The position numbers and the translations under genes were made by a program. A stretch of DNA of 17,672 nt from JAZNQN01 sp045656005 (GTDB lineage Bacteria; Bacillota; Clostridia; UMGS1883; UMGS1540), in assembly GCA_045656005.1 (NCBI GenBank), contig JAZOQG010000078.1, positions 1 to 17,672 of the forward strand. The letters run 5' to 3'. The notes below the pieces were generated by a model, which saw nothing but the letters and a program-made list of their open reading frames with translations, did no database searches and was not told where the DNA came from. This document shows positions 6,519-13,935 of the stretch, piece by piece (position 1 is the first letter of the stretch; each line of letters opens with the position of its first letter).

Positions 6519-6532
6519 TTTAATCAAGCCTA
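6519..6532 (+). repeat. Direct repeat copy 2 (TTTWATCAAGCCTA)
   Basis: TTTAATCAAGCCTA, matching 6297-6310 at 13 of 14 positions. It begins 8 bp beyond the SLH stop codon on the gene's downstream side. Confidence 0.6.
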
Positions 6533-6539
6533 CTCCCTC

Positions 6540-8372
6540 TTACGGAAGAACGATTACAGTAGTCGCTTCAAATGCTCCTGTATTTACAACACCCGTTACA
6601 GAAACTGACATGCCAGGTTTAAGTGCTGTTTTAAGCATTGATTTACCTGTTGCACTGTTAATTATGGTAAGTGATGAATTTTTAAGGAACACCTGTGTCT
6701 GTACAGCCTCGCTATTTGCATCAGTTGTGCTTATAAGCATAAATCCGTAAGCCGCATTTACAACTTCAATAGTACCTGTGATAACTGCTGATGTTGCGGG
6801 TGCGGTAGAAGTTACTTTTGTAACTGTTTCGCCCTGAACTGACAAATTTACGTTTGCACCGAGGCGAAGGTCATAAATTGTAGCTATTACTCCGTCAACT
6901 GTGAAAGTAGCTTCACGGCTGATGCTATATGTCTGCTCAGCACCATTTGATATTACTGTAATCTGCGGAAGCGAAGAAATAAGTATTTTATCAATTACAC
7001 CTGTTGCAGAAAAGTTTGTGCTTGCCGCAGTAACTTTAGAAATCTGATTGTAAAGAAGTGATATTGTAACCTTGTCACCAACTAAAATTTCGCTGGCTTC
7101 ACAACTTTTACCGTTTCTTGTAACTGTAACCTCGTCAGCAAAGAAGTAGTCCTCTTTGTCTCCTGCGGTTGTTGTAATTGTAAGACCTGTGTTTGGTGTA
7201 AGTAAAATTTCAGAAACAGTACCAACTACTGATTTATCCTTCTTGTAGGCATCTGCCAAAATTACCTCACCGTCTTTGATTTCGAGGAAAATGTGCATGC
7301 CTGCTTTAACGGATTTCATTGAGCTTGGTGCACCTTCAACAGTTACGGAAACATCTTCTGATAAATTGTATGTTATCTCTTCCTTGTCTCCTACGGCACG
7401 AACCTTTATGCTTCCTCCCGAAACGGATGATGAAACGACAGAAACAACAATACCCTCAAACTGCTCGTCACCCCATACTGTGATAGCTTCTACACTATAT
7501 ATAACTCCGTCACGTTTTGTAACTGCCAGAACTGACTGAGGCTGAATGCTGTCAACCTCTGCCGCATATCCGTCAACATAAATCTTAACGTTATCGCGAG
7601 CACCGAGGCTTATGCCTGATGTTTTACCGCTGTCTGATTTAAACATAATTGTTCCGCCTGCAGCATTTACAGACTCAACAATACCAAACTCTGTTTCGCT
7701 GTTCATAATTTCCATCATACGATAGAGAAGTACTGCCATCTGTGCACGGTTAACATCTACCATAGGAGCAAATTCATTTACTTCGTCTGTTTTGTTCATA
7801 CCGAGCATAAGGCCGATGGAATATACATAATTTACATAAGGTTTTGCGGTTGCAGGGATATCGGCGGAGTCTGTGAACACGGAGGAACCTGTATATACTT
7901 CTGCCTCTTCTTCTGCACCCATAACCTTTGTCATAAGTACTGCCGCTTCGTATCTCTTAAGAGGAAGCGATGCGTTTTCATCTGCTATGTACGCGTGAAG
8001 TTCCTTTGTTGTTAAGATACCTTTATAAAGAAGGTACGCAACCTCTGCCTTGTAATCAATTTCATAGCTTTCGAGAGCCTCTTCATAAATTTCCGAAGCC
8101 TTTTCTACGAAAAGAATATTGTTCTCATCGGAAAAGCCTACAATTCTTGAGCAGAGCAAAAGTGCCTGCATTTTTGTTACGTTATCGGCAGGAGCAAAGG
8201 TGTCTTCCGAATATCCTTTGATAATTCCCATTGAAGCCATTTCTTCAATTTCATTTACTGCCCATGAATAATTTTCTTCTGTAACATCGCTGAACACTCC
8301 GTCTGCAAAAACGCCCACAAATGCGGAGCACATAATAAGTGCAACAGCTAACGAAATCACTTTTTTAAACAA
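6540..8372 (-). CDS. Secreted SLH-domain (S-layer homology) protein with repetitive beta-rich C-terminus
   Basis: 610 residues. A signal peptide (about 1-23, cleavage near VFA-DG) is followed by three S-layer homology domains at about 26-80, 93-151 and 174-222, which by family knowledge bind pyruvylated wall polysaccharide. SLH2 is the most divergent. The rest (about 230-610) looks like four or five related beta-rich units of about 65-80 residues, each with a G-x-I/V start, a threonine/valine-rich middle and a closing G-x-x-V segment, resembling DUF5666-like repeats; I cannot assign a function. The start is TTG 8370-8372, with AGGAGGGATG upstream and a good promoter at 8405-8433. It probably stands alone, between its own promoter and terminator. 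It could be a surface-layer or wall-anchored structural protein. Confidence 0.85.
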   Translation of the reverse strand: MFKKVISLAVALIMCSAFVGVFADGVFSDVTEENYSWAVNEIEEMASMGIIKGYSEDTFAPADNVTKMQALLLCSRIVGFSDENNILFVEKASEIYEEALESYEIDYKAEVAYLLYKGILTTKELHAYIADENASLPLKRYEAAVLMTKVMGAEEEAEVYTGSSVFTDSADIPATAKPYVNYVYSIGLMLGMNKTDEVNEFAPMVDVNRAQMAVLLYRMMEIMNSETEFGIVESVNAAGGTIMFKSDSGKTSGISLGARDNVKIYVDGYAAEVDSIQPQSVLAVTKRDGVIYSVEAITVWGDEQFEGIVVSVVSSSVSGGSIKVRAVGDKEEITYNLSEDVSVTVEGAPSSMKSVKAGMHIFLEIKDGEVILADAYKKDKSVVGTVSEILLTPNTGLTITTTAGDKEDYFFADEVTVTRNGKSCEASEILVGDKVTISLLYNQISKVTAASTNFSATGVIDKILISSLPQITVISNGAEQTYSISREATFTVDGVIATIYDLRLGANVNLSVQGETVTKVTSTAPATSAVITGTIEVVNAAYGFMLISTTDANSEAVQTQVFLKNSSLTIINSATGKSMLKTALKPGMSVSVTGVVNTGAFEATTVIVLP

Positions 8373-8404
8373 AAGTCATCCCTCCTATGTATTAATATAT
8401 TTAT

Positions 8405-8433
8405 ATCATACCACAATATTTTGTATAGTTCAA
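8405..8433 (-). promoter_or_regulatory. Sigma-A-like promoter of the SLH-protein gene
   Basis: Minus strand: TTGAAC (8428-8433), 17-nt spacer, TATGAT (8405-8410). Predicted start near 8398, then a short leader with AGGAGGGAT before the TTG start. It is among the best promoter matches in the window, fitting an abundant surface protein. Confidence 0.8.
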
Positions 8434-8468
8434 CATATTTTTTAAATTTTTTGCACATTTTTTTGTGT

Positions 8469-9257
8469 TTATTTAATTTTCCACATCTTTTGAGGGATTT
8501 CTACTGCACCGCTTATGGGTTTTATGCCTTTTTTAAGGTTCCAGACCATTATTTTTACGAAGTCTGCCTTTTTGGTAAATGATACAGTTTTTCCCTCTCC
8601 GTCATGATCCCATGCACAAGTTTCCCGGAGTGCTCCGTTTTTAAATGTCGATACTATTATGTAGCACTCCTCATCTGTTTCCGAAACATTTACTTTTACT
8701 TGAGGAACACCGGCGTTTGATATTACTTCACCTTTTGTTTCAGATTTTTCATTGCCAGGCAGATATATAAATCCCTGGAATTCATAAGATGACGACGCAC
8801 CGAAATTTTTATCGTTTATATTTCTTTTCACAGTTTTAAAGTAATATGAGTTCCATCCCGATTCGGAAGTTGTAGCAATATCCCCCTTGATTTCTTCTAC
8901 TACTGCGACATGCCCTGCACCCCCTTTTGTACTTTTCCAGACGGCAATAGCACCTACTCGCGCTTCCTTTCCGTAAGGATAGAAACCTCCGTTTTTATTG
9001 TAGTCATACCACTTTCCTGCACTGCTATTTGATAAAGAAGGCTTTGTCTTTAAAATTTCGTACGCCCTGCCATAAGCATAACACGTGCAGTTTCCCCCGT
9101 TTTCTTCCATGCCATATCCAAACTGATGAAAAACATTTAAGGTTGTGTAATAGGGACTGTTCCTATCGGGCGCAGTAAGCCTTGGAACAAATTGTGCGGC
9201 TGATACATTTAAACTTGACAAAGTTACAATTATAAGTAAAACTAGTATTTTTTTCAT
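8469..9257 (-). CDS. Secreted CHAP-domain protein (putative peptidoglycan amidase/endopeptidase)
   Basis: 262 residues with a signal peptide (about 1-20, ending VSA-A). The CHAP-type cysteine peptidase/amidase core covers about 40-168: GGNCTCYAYGRAYEI holds the candidate nucleophile Cys57, VGAIAVWKS and GAGHVAVVE hold His116, and the TTSESGWN block at about 129-136 supplies the likely third polar residue. A second Cys (59) replaces the usual aromatic residue. The C-terminal part (about 180-262) is beta-rich, has no known signature I recognise and may be a binding module. The start ATG 9255-9257 follows AAGGAGGAATT. It lies between the SLH gene and the spoIIIA operon with its own promoter. Role inferred: wall remodelling or lysis; sporulation function unproven. 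Confidence 0.8.
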   Translation of the reverse strand: MKKILVLLIIVTLSSLNVSAAQFVPRLTAPDRNSPYYTTLNVFHQFGYGMEENGGNCTCYAYGRAYEILKTKPSLSNSSAGKWYDYNKNGGFYPYGKEARVGAIAVWKSTKGGAGHVAVVEEIKGDIATTSESGWNSYYFKTVKRNINDKNFGASSSYEFQGFIYLPGNEKSETKGEVISNAGVPQVKVNVSETDEECYIIVSTFKNGALRETCAWDHDGEGKTVSFTKKADFVKIMVWNLKKGIKPISGAVEIPQKMWKIK

Positions 9258-9274
9258 AATTCCTCCTTAAGTAC

Positions 9275-9318
9275 AAAAGGAACGTTAAAATAGCCGTAGC
9301 TCTTTTAACATTCCTTTT
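9275..9318 (-). terminator. Terminator-like hairpin after spoIIIAH, inside the apparent leader of the CHAP gene
   Basis: A 16-bp stem (9275-9290 with 9303-9318), with one G-U pair in minus-strand RNA, and a 12-nt loop holding a small AGC/GCT inner stem. The descending arm ends in TTTT followed by GTACTTAAGGAGG. It is placed to terminate the spoIIIA transcript 65 nt past the spoIIIAH stop. It also lies between the promoter at 9337-9365 and the CHAP ribosome binding site (9261-9268), so it could attenuate that gene. Confidence 0.65.
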
Positions 9319-9336
9319 TGTTTGATTGCATATTTA

Positions 9337-9365
9337 ATTTTAGCATGTACTCTTTTCTATGTAAA
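9337..9365 (-). promoter_or_regulatory. Sigma-A-like promoter upstream of the CHAP gene
   Basis: Minus strand: TTTACA (9360-9365), 17-nt spacer, TAAAAT (9337-9342); predicted start near 9330. The hairpin at 9275-9318 follows immediately in the leader. Confidence 0.6.
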
Positions 9366-9382
9366 GCGGTATGTTTTGCCAT

Positions 9383-9889
9383 TTACTGTGCCTGGGTGAT
9401 TTTTATGGCAGAAGGTGCGATACCCGTCTGCTCCGTTATGATTTCTGCAATTTTTGTGGCATCTTCGGGAGTTAAATCCCCTGATTTTATAACCGCATTT
9501 ACTTTGTCCTCATTTATAAACACCACCGCATCTTCATACCCTTTTGCTTTTATAAGGCTTTCGCACACAGTTTCCTTTTCCGAAAGTTTTGCAGTTTTTA
9601 TAACTTCTTCCTCAGCTACTGCTTTAGATGTTTCTTCGCTTTCCTCGTTTTCTATAATAGCTGACAATGTTTCCTGCACGCTCGCACGGCTTACCTCTCT
9701 TTCAAGTCTTGCCGCCTCAAAAAAATCTCCTGCTCTCTCATCGTTTACAAGATGGATTTCCCCTATGTTTTCAGAGCTTGCCTCCTCGCTTCCCGATGGT
9801 CTTCCATAGGAAAAATTGAGATACCCCGCCGTTGCCACAAGCACCGCAAGACAAGCAATTATTATCTGTTTTCTTTTTATAACAAACAT
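9383..9889 (-). CDS. spoIIIAH: Stage III sporulation protein AH
   Basis: In Bacillus, SpoIIIAH sits in the mother-cell membrane, and its extracellular domain binds forespore SpoIIQ to form the channel across the intermembrane space. This 168-residue version has a short cytoplasmic N-terminus (KRKQ), one membrane segment (about 8-25), an acidic linker with Glu/Ser-rich sequence (about 30-100), and a C-terminal YscJ/FliF-like ring domain (about 105-168) containing CESLIKAKGYEDAVVFINEDKVNAVI and SGDLTPEDATKIAEII, typical of the family. The start ATG 9889 follows GAGGATTT, 20 bp after spoIIIAG. It is the last gene of the operon. Whether SpoIIQ or a LytM-type substitute exists cannot be seen here. 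Confidence 0.93.
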   Translation of the reverse strand: MFVIKRKQIIIACLAVLVATAGYLNFSYGRPSGSEEASSENIGEIHLVNDERAGDFFEAARLEREVSRASVQETLSAIIENEESEETSKAVAEEEVIKTAKLSEKETVCESLIKAKGYEDAVVFINEDKVNAVIKSGDLTPEDATKIAEIITEQTGIAPSAIKITQAQ

Positions 9890-9909
9890 TTTTAAATCCT
9901 CGCTATCAA

Positions 9910-10410
9910 TTAATTTTTAAAAACCTTGATTTTATTTTTGGAAAGTCCCGTAAGAACGCTTACGGCATCTGTTACCTGCATTTTTACTTTGTCGCTGTCA
10001 CCTCCCCTGCAGACTACCACGACGCCCAAAACCTTAGGCATATTTTCTTTTAAAACAAAAGGTTTTTCACTGTTGCCGCTGCCGAGTGTTATATTTTTTT
10101 CATCAACATTTTCTCTTTTTTCGTCACGGCTTTTGCTTACATCCTTTGCGATTATATATTCTTTTCCCGACTCGTACGTTATAAGTACCCTGCATTTCCC
10201 CACACCTGAAATTTCAGATAAAACTTTCTCCATGTCCGAAACAGATATTCCGCTCTCCTTAAAAGCAGTTTCAGTCTTAACTTCTTCATCTTTCTGGAAA
10301 AATGACGGCAGACAAATCAGCATCACCCCTACTATTACTATTATGTAAACCGCCGTAATATTCTTTTTTTGAGACAAAAATGCCTTAATCTTTTCTGATT
10401 TCAATATCAT
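9910..10410 (-). CDS. spoIIIAG: Stage III sporulation protein AG
   Basis: Forms a large ring in the SpoIIIA-SpoIIQ channel in the mother-cell membrane. About 166 residues: a basic N-terminus, one membrane segment (about 18-35, IIVIVGVMLICLPSFF) and a soluble ring-building domain with SEISGVGKCRVLITYESGKEY, PKVLGVVVVCRGGD and AVSVLTGLSKNKIKVFKN, the family's characteristic ending. I choose ATG 10408-10410, preceded by AGGGAA, which overlaps the spoIIIAF end by 26 bp; longer in-frame starts up to 10470 would place more sequence inside spoIIIAF. It is shorter than the Bacillus protein (229 residues), mainly in the linker. Confidence 0.92.
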   Translation of the reverse strand: MILKSEKIKAFLSQKKNITAVYIIVIVGVMLICLPSFFQKDEEVKTETAFKESGISVSDMEKVLSEISGVGKCRVLITYESGKEYIIAKDVSKSRDEKRENVDEKNITLGSGNSEKPFVLKENMPKVLGVVVVCRGGDSDKVKMQVTDAVSVLTGLSKNKIKVFKN

Positions 10411-10792
10411 TTTCCCTGACTCCCAGCTCATCCCCGATATATTTTTTTGCATTTTCCGATATTTCTCCATAAAGTATTACTTTTTTTATAGTGTTATCTT
10501 CGTTTATCTCAACCTTGCACTGTGCCCCGCTCTCTTTTTTGATGGTGTCCTGAATATTTTTTATATACTCCGCTCTTACCTGCTCGTCAAATGTATCAGA
10601 AAGCATAGTTTCTTCAAAATCAATATTTATATCAAACTTCGGTATAACCCCAACGGGTGACAAAAGCACATTGAATATAAGTATGCTCATAACGATTTTT
10701 GCATATTTTTTAATATTGCCATCAGGCAGCAAAAGCTCCCCCACTCCCACTATAAAAAATATGCCGAAAAGCCTTAAAAGATATCCTCTCAC
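10385..10792 (-). CDS. spoIIIAF: Stage III sporulation protein AF
   Basis: A 135-residue membrane protein of the SpoIIIA complex. Two N-terminal membrane segments (about 5-22 and 33-50, the second including IVMSILIFNVLLSPV) precede a small soluble alpha/beta domain, KVEINEDNTIKKVILYGEISENAKKYI, resembling the ring folds of AG and AH. The GTG start (10790-10792) overlaps the spoIIIAE stop as GTGA, so translation is coupled. The protein is shorter than the Bacillus homologue (about 206 residues), as is common in Clostridia. Confidence 0.88.
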   Translation of the reverse strand: MRGYLLRLFGIFFIVGVGELLLPDGNIKKYAKIVMSILIFNVLLSPVGVIPKFDINIDFEETMLSDTFDEQVRAEYIKNIQDTIKKESGAQCKVEINEDNTIKKVILYGEISENAKKYIGDELGVRENDIEIRKD

Positions 10793-11880
10793 CTTAGCAT
10801 TACCCCCACGTTTGATGCATTTATAAGGCTTGTCATCGAAACTATAACAGTAACCCCTTCCGCCGCCGCAAAGCCTATAAGACAGGAAAGTGTTCCTGAA
10901 ACTTCTTCCATAACAGAGCTTATCCTTCTGTCACAAAAAGGAGTTATAAACGCCGCCGTTATCTTGTAAACCAAAATAACGGCTCCCATTTTCAAAAGGG
11001 GGTAAAGCATCATCACTATAACGGCGCAAACTCCTGCTGTTCCCAAAACATTTTTGAGCATCACGCCTCCCATCATAACTGCCTCTGCACTATCGCTTAA
11101 TAGTCCCCCTAAAACAGGAATAGCTCCTCTTGCCACAAATTTCACACCGCGCATAACCACTCCGTTTACCGAAGGTGCACTCATTCCGCAAACTGCAACC
11201 GCCGCACTAAAAAGCGTTAAAAGCCCCGTTATCATCCAAAGTGCGGCATTTCTTATTGTTTTGCTTATGTTCGAAAGGGAAAACCCTCCCGAAACATTTC
11301 CTATAACACCAAGTGAAAGCGAGAGCATAAGTGCAGGCACACCAATGCTTTTAATAATATTGGCTGAAAGCGATGCCGTCATAATAAGAGCAGGATGCAT
11401 CGCAGAATAAACCCCGAAGTTTCCGCTCGCAATAACAGACGTTCCGATAACAGGGACTGCCGCATTTGAAAAAAGCACAAGATTGTCTATTAAATTTACA
11501 GCAAGTTCGGAAGTCTTTGAAAAGTTTTGCAAAAGCGAGGCGCATACAACACTATATACAACAAAAAAGCATATTTCCCCCGTGCGGCAGTTTCCAAATC
11601 CATGCTGCATGGAGCTTACAAGGGAAAAAATAAACACAGTTCCCAAAACTGAAATAATTGAAGAAAAGGCATTTATTATTTCTCCTGCAAATTCTTCCTT
11701 TATACTTTCAAAAAGTGTTTTTATATCAAGCCCTCTGCCGCCCGCCATAACATTTTCCGCAGTTTCGGAAAAGGAAAATCCGTGCTCGTTTTCGCATATA
11801 TCGTCAAGTTCTTTGTAATCTGCACCGCACAAAATAAGTGATATGCACAAAATCACGATTATCATAAGCATTTTTTTCAT
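10789..11880 (-). CDS. spoIIIAE: Stage III sporulation protein AE
   Basis: A polytopic membrane component of the mother-cell SpoIIIA complex, needed for forespore sigma-G activity. 363 residues with an N-terminal signal-like hydrophobic segment (about 1-19), then multiple membrane segments including SSIISVLGTVFIFSLVSSM, APVIGTSVIASGNFGVYSAMHP, GGVMLKNVLGTAGVCAVIVMMLYPLLKMG and a final amphipathic stretch. Glycine-rich motifs such as KFVARGAIPVLGGLLSDSAEAVMMG are family-typical. The ATG at 11878-11880 overlaps the spoIIIAD stop as ATGA, with GAAAGGG upstream. Length is near the Bacillus protein (399). Confidence 0.93.
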   Translation of the reverse strand: MKKMLMIIVILCISLILCGADYKELDDICENEHGFSFSETAENVMAGGRGLDIKTLFESIKEEFAGEIINAFSSIISVLGTVFIFSLVSSMQHGFGNCRTGEICFFVVYSVVCASLLQNFSKTSELAVNLIDNLVLFSNAAVPVIGTSVIASGNFGVYSAMHPALIMTASLSANIIKSIGVPALMLSLSLGVIGNVSGGFSLSNISKTIRNAALWMITGLLTLFSAAVAVCGMSAPSVNGVVMRGVKFVARGAIPVLGGLLSDSAEAVMMGGVMLKNVLGTAGVCAVIVMMLYPLLKMGAVILVYKITAAFITPFCDRRISSVMEEVSGTLSCLIGFAAAEGVTVIVSMTSLINASNVGVMLR

Positions 11881-12263
11881 GGCAGTACCCTTTCAATCGC
11901 ATCAAAAAGTGAATTTACTGCAGGAAGTGCCGAAAAAAGCATTAAAATTTTCCCTGCAAGCTCTAAATTTGACGCTAGTGCTCCTTCTCCTGCGTCTCGG
12001 CAGATTTCAACCGATGCCTGAGTTATGCATGAAATCCCTATTATTTTTACTGCAATAAGTACATATTCGTTGTCCGTTCCAACCTTTTCTGCAAAACTCA
12101 TTGCCTTCTGTGCAATTTCCTCAAGGTACGGTGCGGTACAAAGAAGCATTATTGCCGCACTTACAACCGACATCATAAGTGCATATTCGGGTTTATACTG
12201 TTTTAAAACTATGTTTATTACGCAAACCGCCAGCGCGGCGCCTATAAGTTTTCCGATACTCAT
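11877..12263 (-). CDS. spoIIIAD: Stage III sporulation protein AD
   Basis: A small polytopic membrane protein of the SpoIIIA complex, 128 residues from ATG 12263 (Bacillus: 133). It has four hydrophobic stretches, LIGAALAVCVINIVL, YALMMSVVSAAIMLLC, a central ISCITQASVEICRDAGEGALASNLELAGKILML block that is strongly conserved in the family, and a C-terminal end at RVLP. The start is set by GGCAGGAAAA before ATG, leaving 10 bp after the spoIIIAC stop; a longer frame to 12317 would overlap spoIIIAC. Confidence 0.92.
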   Translation of the reverse strand: MSIGKLIGAALAVCVINIVLKQYKPEYALMMSVVSAAIMLLCTAPYLEEIAQKAMSFAEKVGTDNEYVLIAVKIIGISCITQASVEICRDAGEGALASNLELAGKILMLFSALPAVNSLFDAIERVLP

Positions 12264-12273
12264 TTTTCCTGCC

Positions 12274-12468
12274 TCAAAATCCGAAAACTGAGCGGATTGT
12301 GTCAAAAAGCTCGCCAATTTCCTTTACCACAAGGCTTAATACTACCACAAGTCCCGCTAAAGTTGTCAGCATTGCCTGCTCGTCCCTTCCGGATTTTACG
12401 AGAAGCTGATTTAAAATTGCCACTATAATTCCAACCGCCGCTATGCGAAAAACCAAATCTATGCTCAT
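12274..12468 (-). CDS. spoIIIAC: Stage III sporulation protein AC
   Basis: A 64-residue membrane protein with two hydrophobic helices: IAAVGIIVAILNQLLVKSG and, after a short polar turn (RDEQAMLT), LAGLVVVLSLVVKEIGEL. That size and layout match SpoIIIAC of Bacillus (68 residues). The start ATG 12466-12468 follows AAGGAGAG; an in-frame ATG at 12534 lies inside spoIIIAB and is not used. It is 14 bp downstream of spoIIIAB. Confidence 0.92.
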   Translation of the reverse strand: MSIDLVFRIAAVGIIVAILNQLLVKSGRDEQAMLTTLAGLVVVLSLVVKEIGELFDTIRSVFGF

Positions 12469-12482
12469 TTTTTCTCTCCTTA

Positions 12483-12974
12483 TTATATAAGCATTATGGA
12501 AAATGCAATCCCGAAGAGCACTCCCATGGTGCAATAAAGGGAAAAAAGTTTTTCCTGCTCATTTTCTGCCTTTTTCAGTATTTTATCAGTTCTTACGAGG
12601 GCAAGGCGGGCATTTTTTGTCTGCCCATCAGGGCTTTCTGCGGAAAGCCCCTGTGCGAAAGAAAGTAATATATCTTCCTCTTCTTCAGGGAGCTTTCCTT
12701 CCTTTACTGCACCCCTCATTGCCTCGGAAGCTCCCATTTCAAAAACATTTTCCGAAGCTCTTTGAAATATTCCGCTTTTGTCCCTTGAAGATGCTGTCTC
12801 AAAAGCAGATTTAATGGGTGCAGTTTTAAAATCTATTTCATTTTCAAAAATCAAAAGTGCTTCATAAAGTCCTTTTAAAATATGCACTCTTCCCGAAAGC
12901 GACAAAGCCTTTAAAGCTCCTGCCATACTCCCGCCAAGCGAAAGCAAAATCACACCTAAAGTTTTGTAAAGCAT
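12483..12974 (-). CDS. spoIIIAB: Stage III sporulation protein AB
   Basis: A 163-residue protein (Bacillus: 171) of the SpoIIIA complex, structurally related to GspF-type secretion platform proteins. It begins with a hydrophobic helix (LYKTLGVILLSLGGSMAGAL), continues with the family-typical ILKGLYEALLIFENEIDFKTAPI, and ends with a membrane segment (MGVLFGIAFSIMLI). I choose ATG 12974, one base after the spoIIIAA stop, because homologues begin at the ML-x-KLLG position; the GGAGG site inside the end of spoIIIAA is 12 nt upstream, slightly long. A GTG at 12995 is an alternative start. Confidence 0.9.
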   Translation of the reverse strand: MLYKTLGVILLSLGGSMAGALKALSLSGRVHILKGLYEALLIFENEIDFKTAPIKSAFETASSRDKSGIFQRASENVFEMGASEAMRGAVKEGKLPEEEEDILLSFAQGLSAESPDGQTKNARLALVRTDKILKKAENEQEKLFSLYCTMGVLFGIAFSIMLI

Positions 12975-12975
12975 T

Positions 12976-13878
12976 TCAGTAAACCGCCTCCACACTTCCG
13001 ATTCCTCTTTGCCTGCCGAGTACTATCACTCTTTCAAAAATGTTATTTTCGAGAAGTTTTCCTATCTGCCCCCGCCTTAAAACATCTTCTATTCCAAAAC
13101 CGTGACAAGAGCTTACTATCTTAACACCGCCGTTTATAAGCGAAAAAATTGCATTTTCATCATCTGCTCCGCCTATTTCATCTGTTATTATAACATCAGG
13201 CGACATACTTCTAAGTGCCATAAGCATCCCACGGCTTTTCGGACAGTCGGAATAAACAAAACTTAAAAGTCCCACATTCATACCGAAATCAGCGCCGTCC
13301 ATTGCGGCAATTTCGCACCGCTCGTCCATAATTCCAACACGGAAATTATACATGTCTCCTCCAAGAAGTCTGGCTACCTCACGAAGAATGGTTGTCTTTC
13401 CGCATCCTGGCGGAGAAATTAAAAGTGTGTTTTTTATTATTCCGTTTGGTGCTATCAAATCTATAACTTTGTCAGCCGCCGAGAGTATCTGCCTTGCAAT
13501 TCTTATATTTATTACGTTTATGTCCTGCATTCCCAAAATCTCACCGTCTTTTATCAGAGGTTTTCCGCATACTCCCACGCGATGACCTCCGCGAAGCATT
13601 AAAAATCCGTCTTTTAGTGTTTTCTGCATTGCATAAACCGAGCCCTGGCACATTCTTTCAAAGGTTTTATTAAATCCCTCACGGCTTATTATAAGTTTGT
13701 CCCCCGCATTTTTTGAAAGCTCCCCTTCCTTTGTAATAAAATATGGCTTGTCAGAAAAAGCTATTATCGCCCCTCCGCTTTTAAGCCTTATTTCCGACAA
13801 ATGATATTTTTCTGCCGCACACTCCGCCGCATTTTTTATTTCAGGCGGAAGATATATAAAGGGATTTGTTTTTTCCAT
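12976..13878 (-). CDS. spoIIIAA: Stage III sporulation protein AA (secretion-type ATPase)
   Basis: An AAA-like ATPase related to type II/IV secretion motors, thought to energise the SpoIIIA-SpoIIQ channel from the mother-cell side. 300 residues, first gene of the operon. Walker A is SPPGCGKTT (155-163), with Ser in place of the first Gly, and Walker B is DVIITDEIGG (228-237). The N-terminal region contains GGHRVGVCGK and NVINIRIARQI, family-typical. The ATG at 13876-13878 follows GGGTGATGAT. Homologues have similar length (about 307). Transcription in Bacillus is by sigma-E; see the candidate promoter. Confidence 0.95.
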   Translation of the reverse strand: MEKTNPFIYLPPEIKNAAECAAEKYHLSEIRLKSGGAIIAFSDKPYFITKEGELSKNAGDKLIISREGFNKTFERMCQGSVYAMQKTLKDGFLMLRGGHRVGVCGKPLIKDGEILGMQDINVINIRIARQILSAADKVIDLIAPNGIIKNTLLISPPGCGKTTILREVARLLGGDMYNFRVGIMDERCEIAAMDGADFGMNVGLLSFVYSDCPKSRGMLMALRSMSPDVIITDEIGGADDENAIFSLINGGVKIVSSCHGFGIEDVLRRGQIGKLLENNIFERVIVLGRQRGIGSVEAVY

Positions 13879-13906
13879 ATCATCACCCTATTAATTCTTA
13901 TTATCT

Positions 13907-13935
13907 CTTTTATGCCTTTAGAACAAAAATGTTGC
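13907..13935 (-). promoter_or_regulatory. Candidate sigma-E promoter of the spoIIIA operon
   Basis: Minus strand: GCAACAT (13929-13935), 14-nt spacer, CATAAAAG (13907-13914). The -10 fits the mother-cell sigma-E consensus CATACAMT at six of eight positions; the -35 fits KMATATT at four of seven. Position and known sigma-E control of spoIIIA in Bacillus support it. It overlaps the oppositely directed tmcAL promoter. Confidence 0.4.

Larger units (their letters stand above)
6164..6539. other. Gene-free region with promoter, terminator, hairpin and repeats
   Basis: 376 bp between the amidohydrolase start and the SLH stop. It holds, from left to right, the amidohydrolase promoter (6195-6223), direct repeat 1 (6297-6310) running into a small GCCT/AGGC hairpin (6306-6319), the 57-nt hairpin (6339-6395), the inverted repeat arms (6397-6407, 6497-6507), the terminator (6416-6443) and direct repeat 2 (6519-6532). 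I see no credible gene in it. Confidence 0.75.

Noticed and set aside
8449..8468. CACA/TGTG mini-hairpin after the CHAP stop as a terminator
   Set aside because: Only 4 bp with an A-rich loop; far too weak to call.
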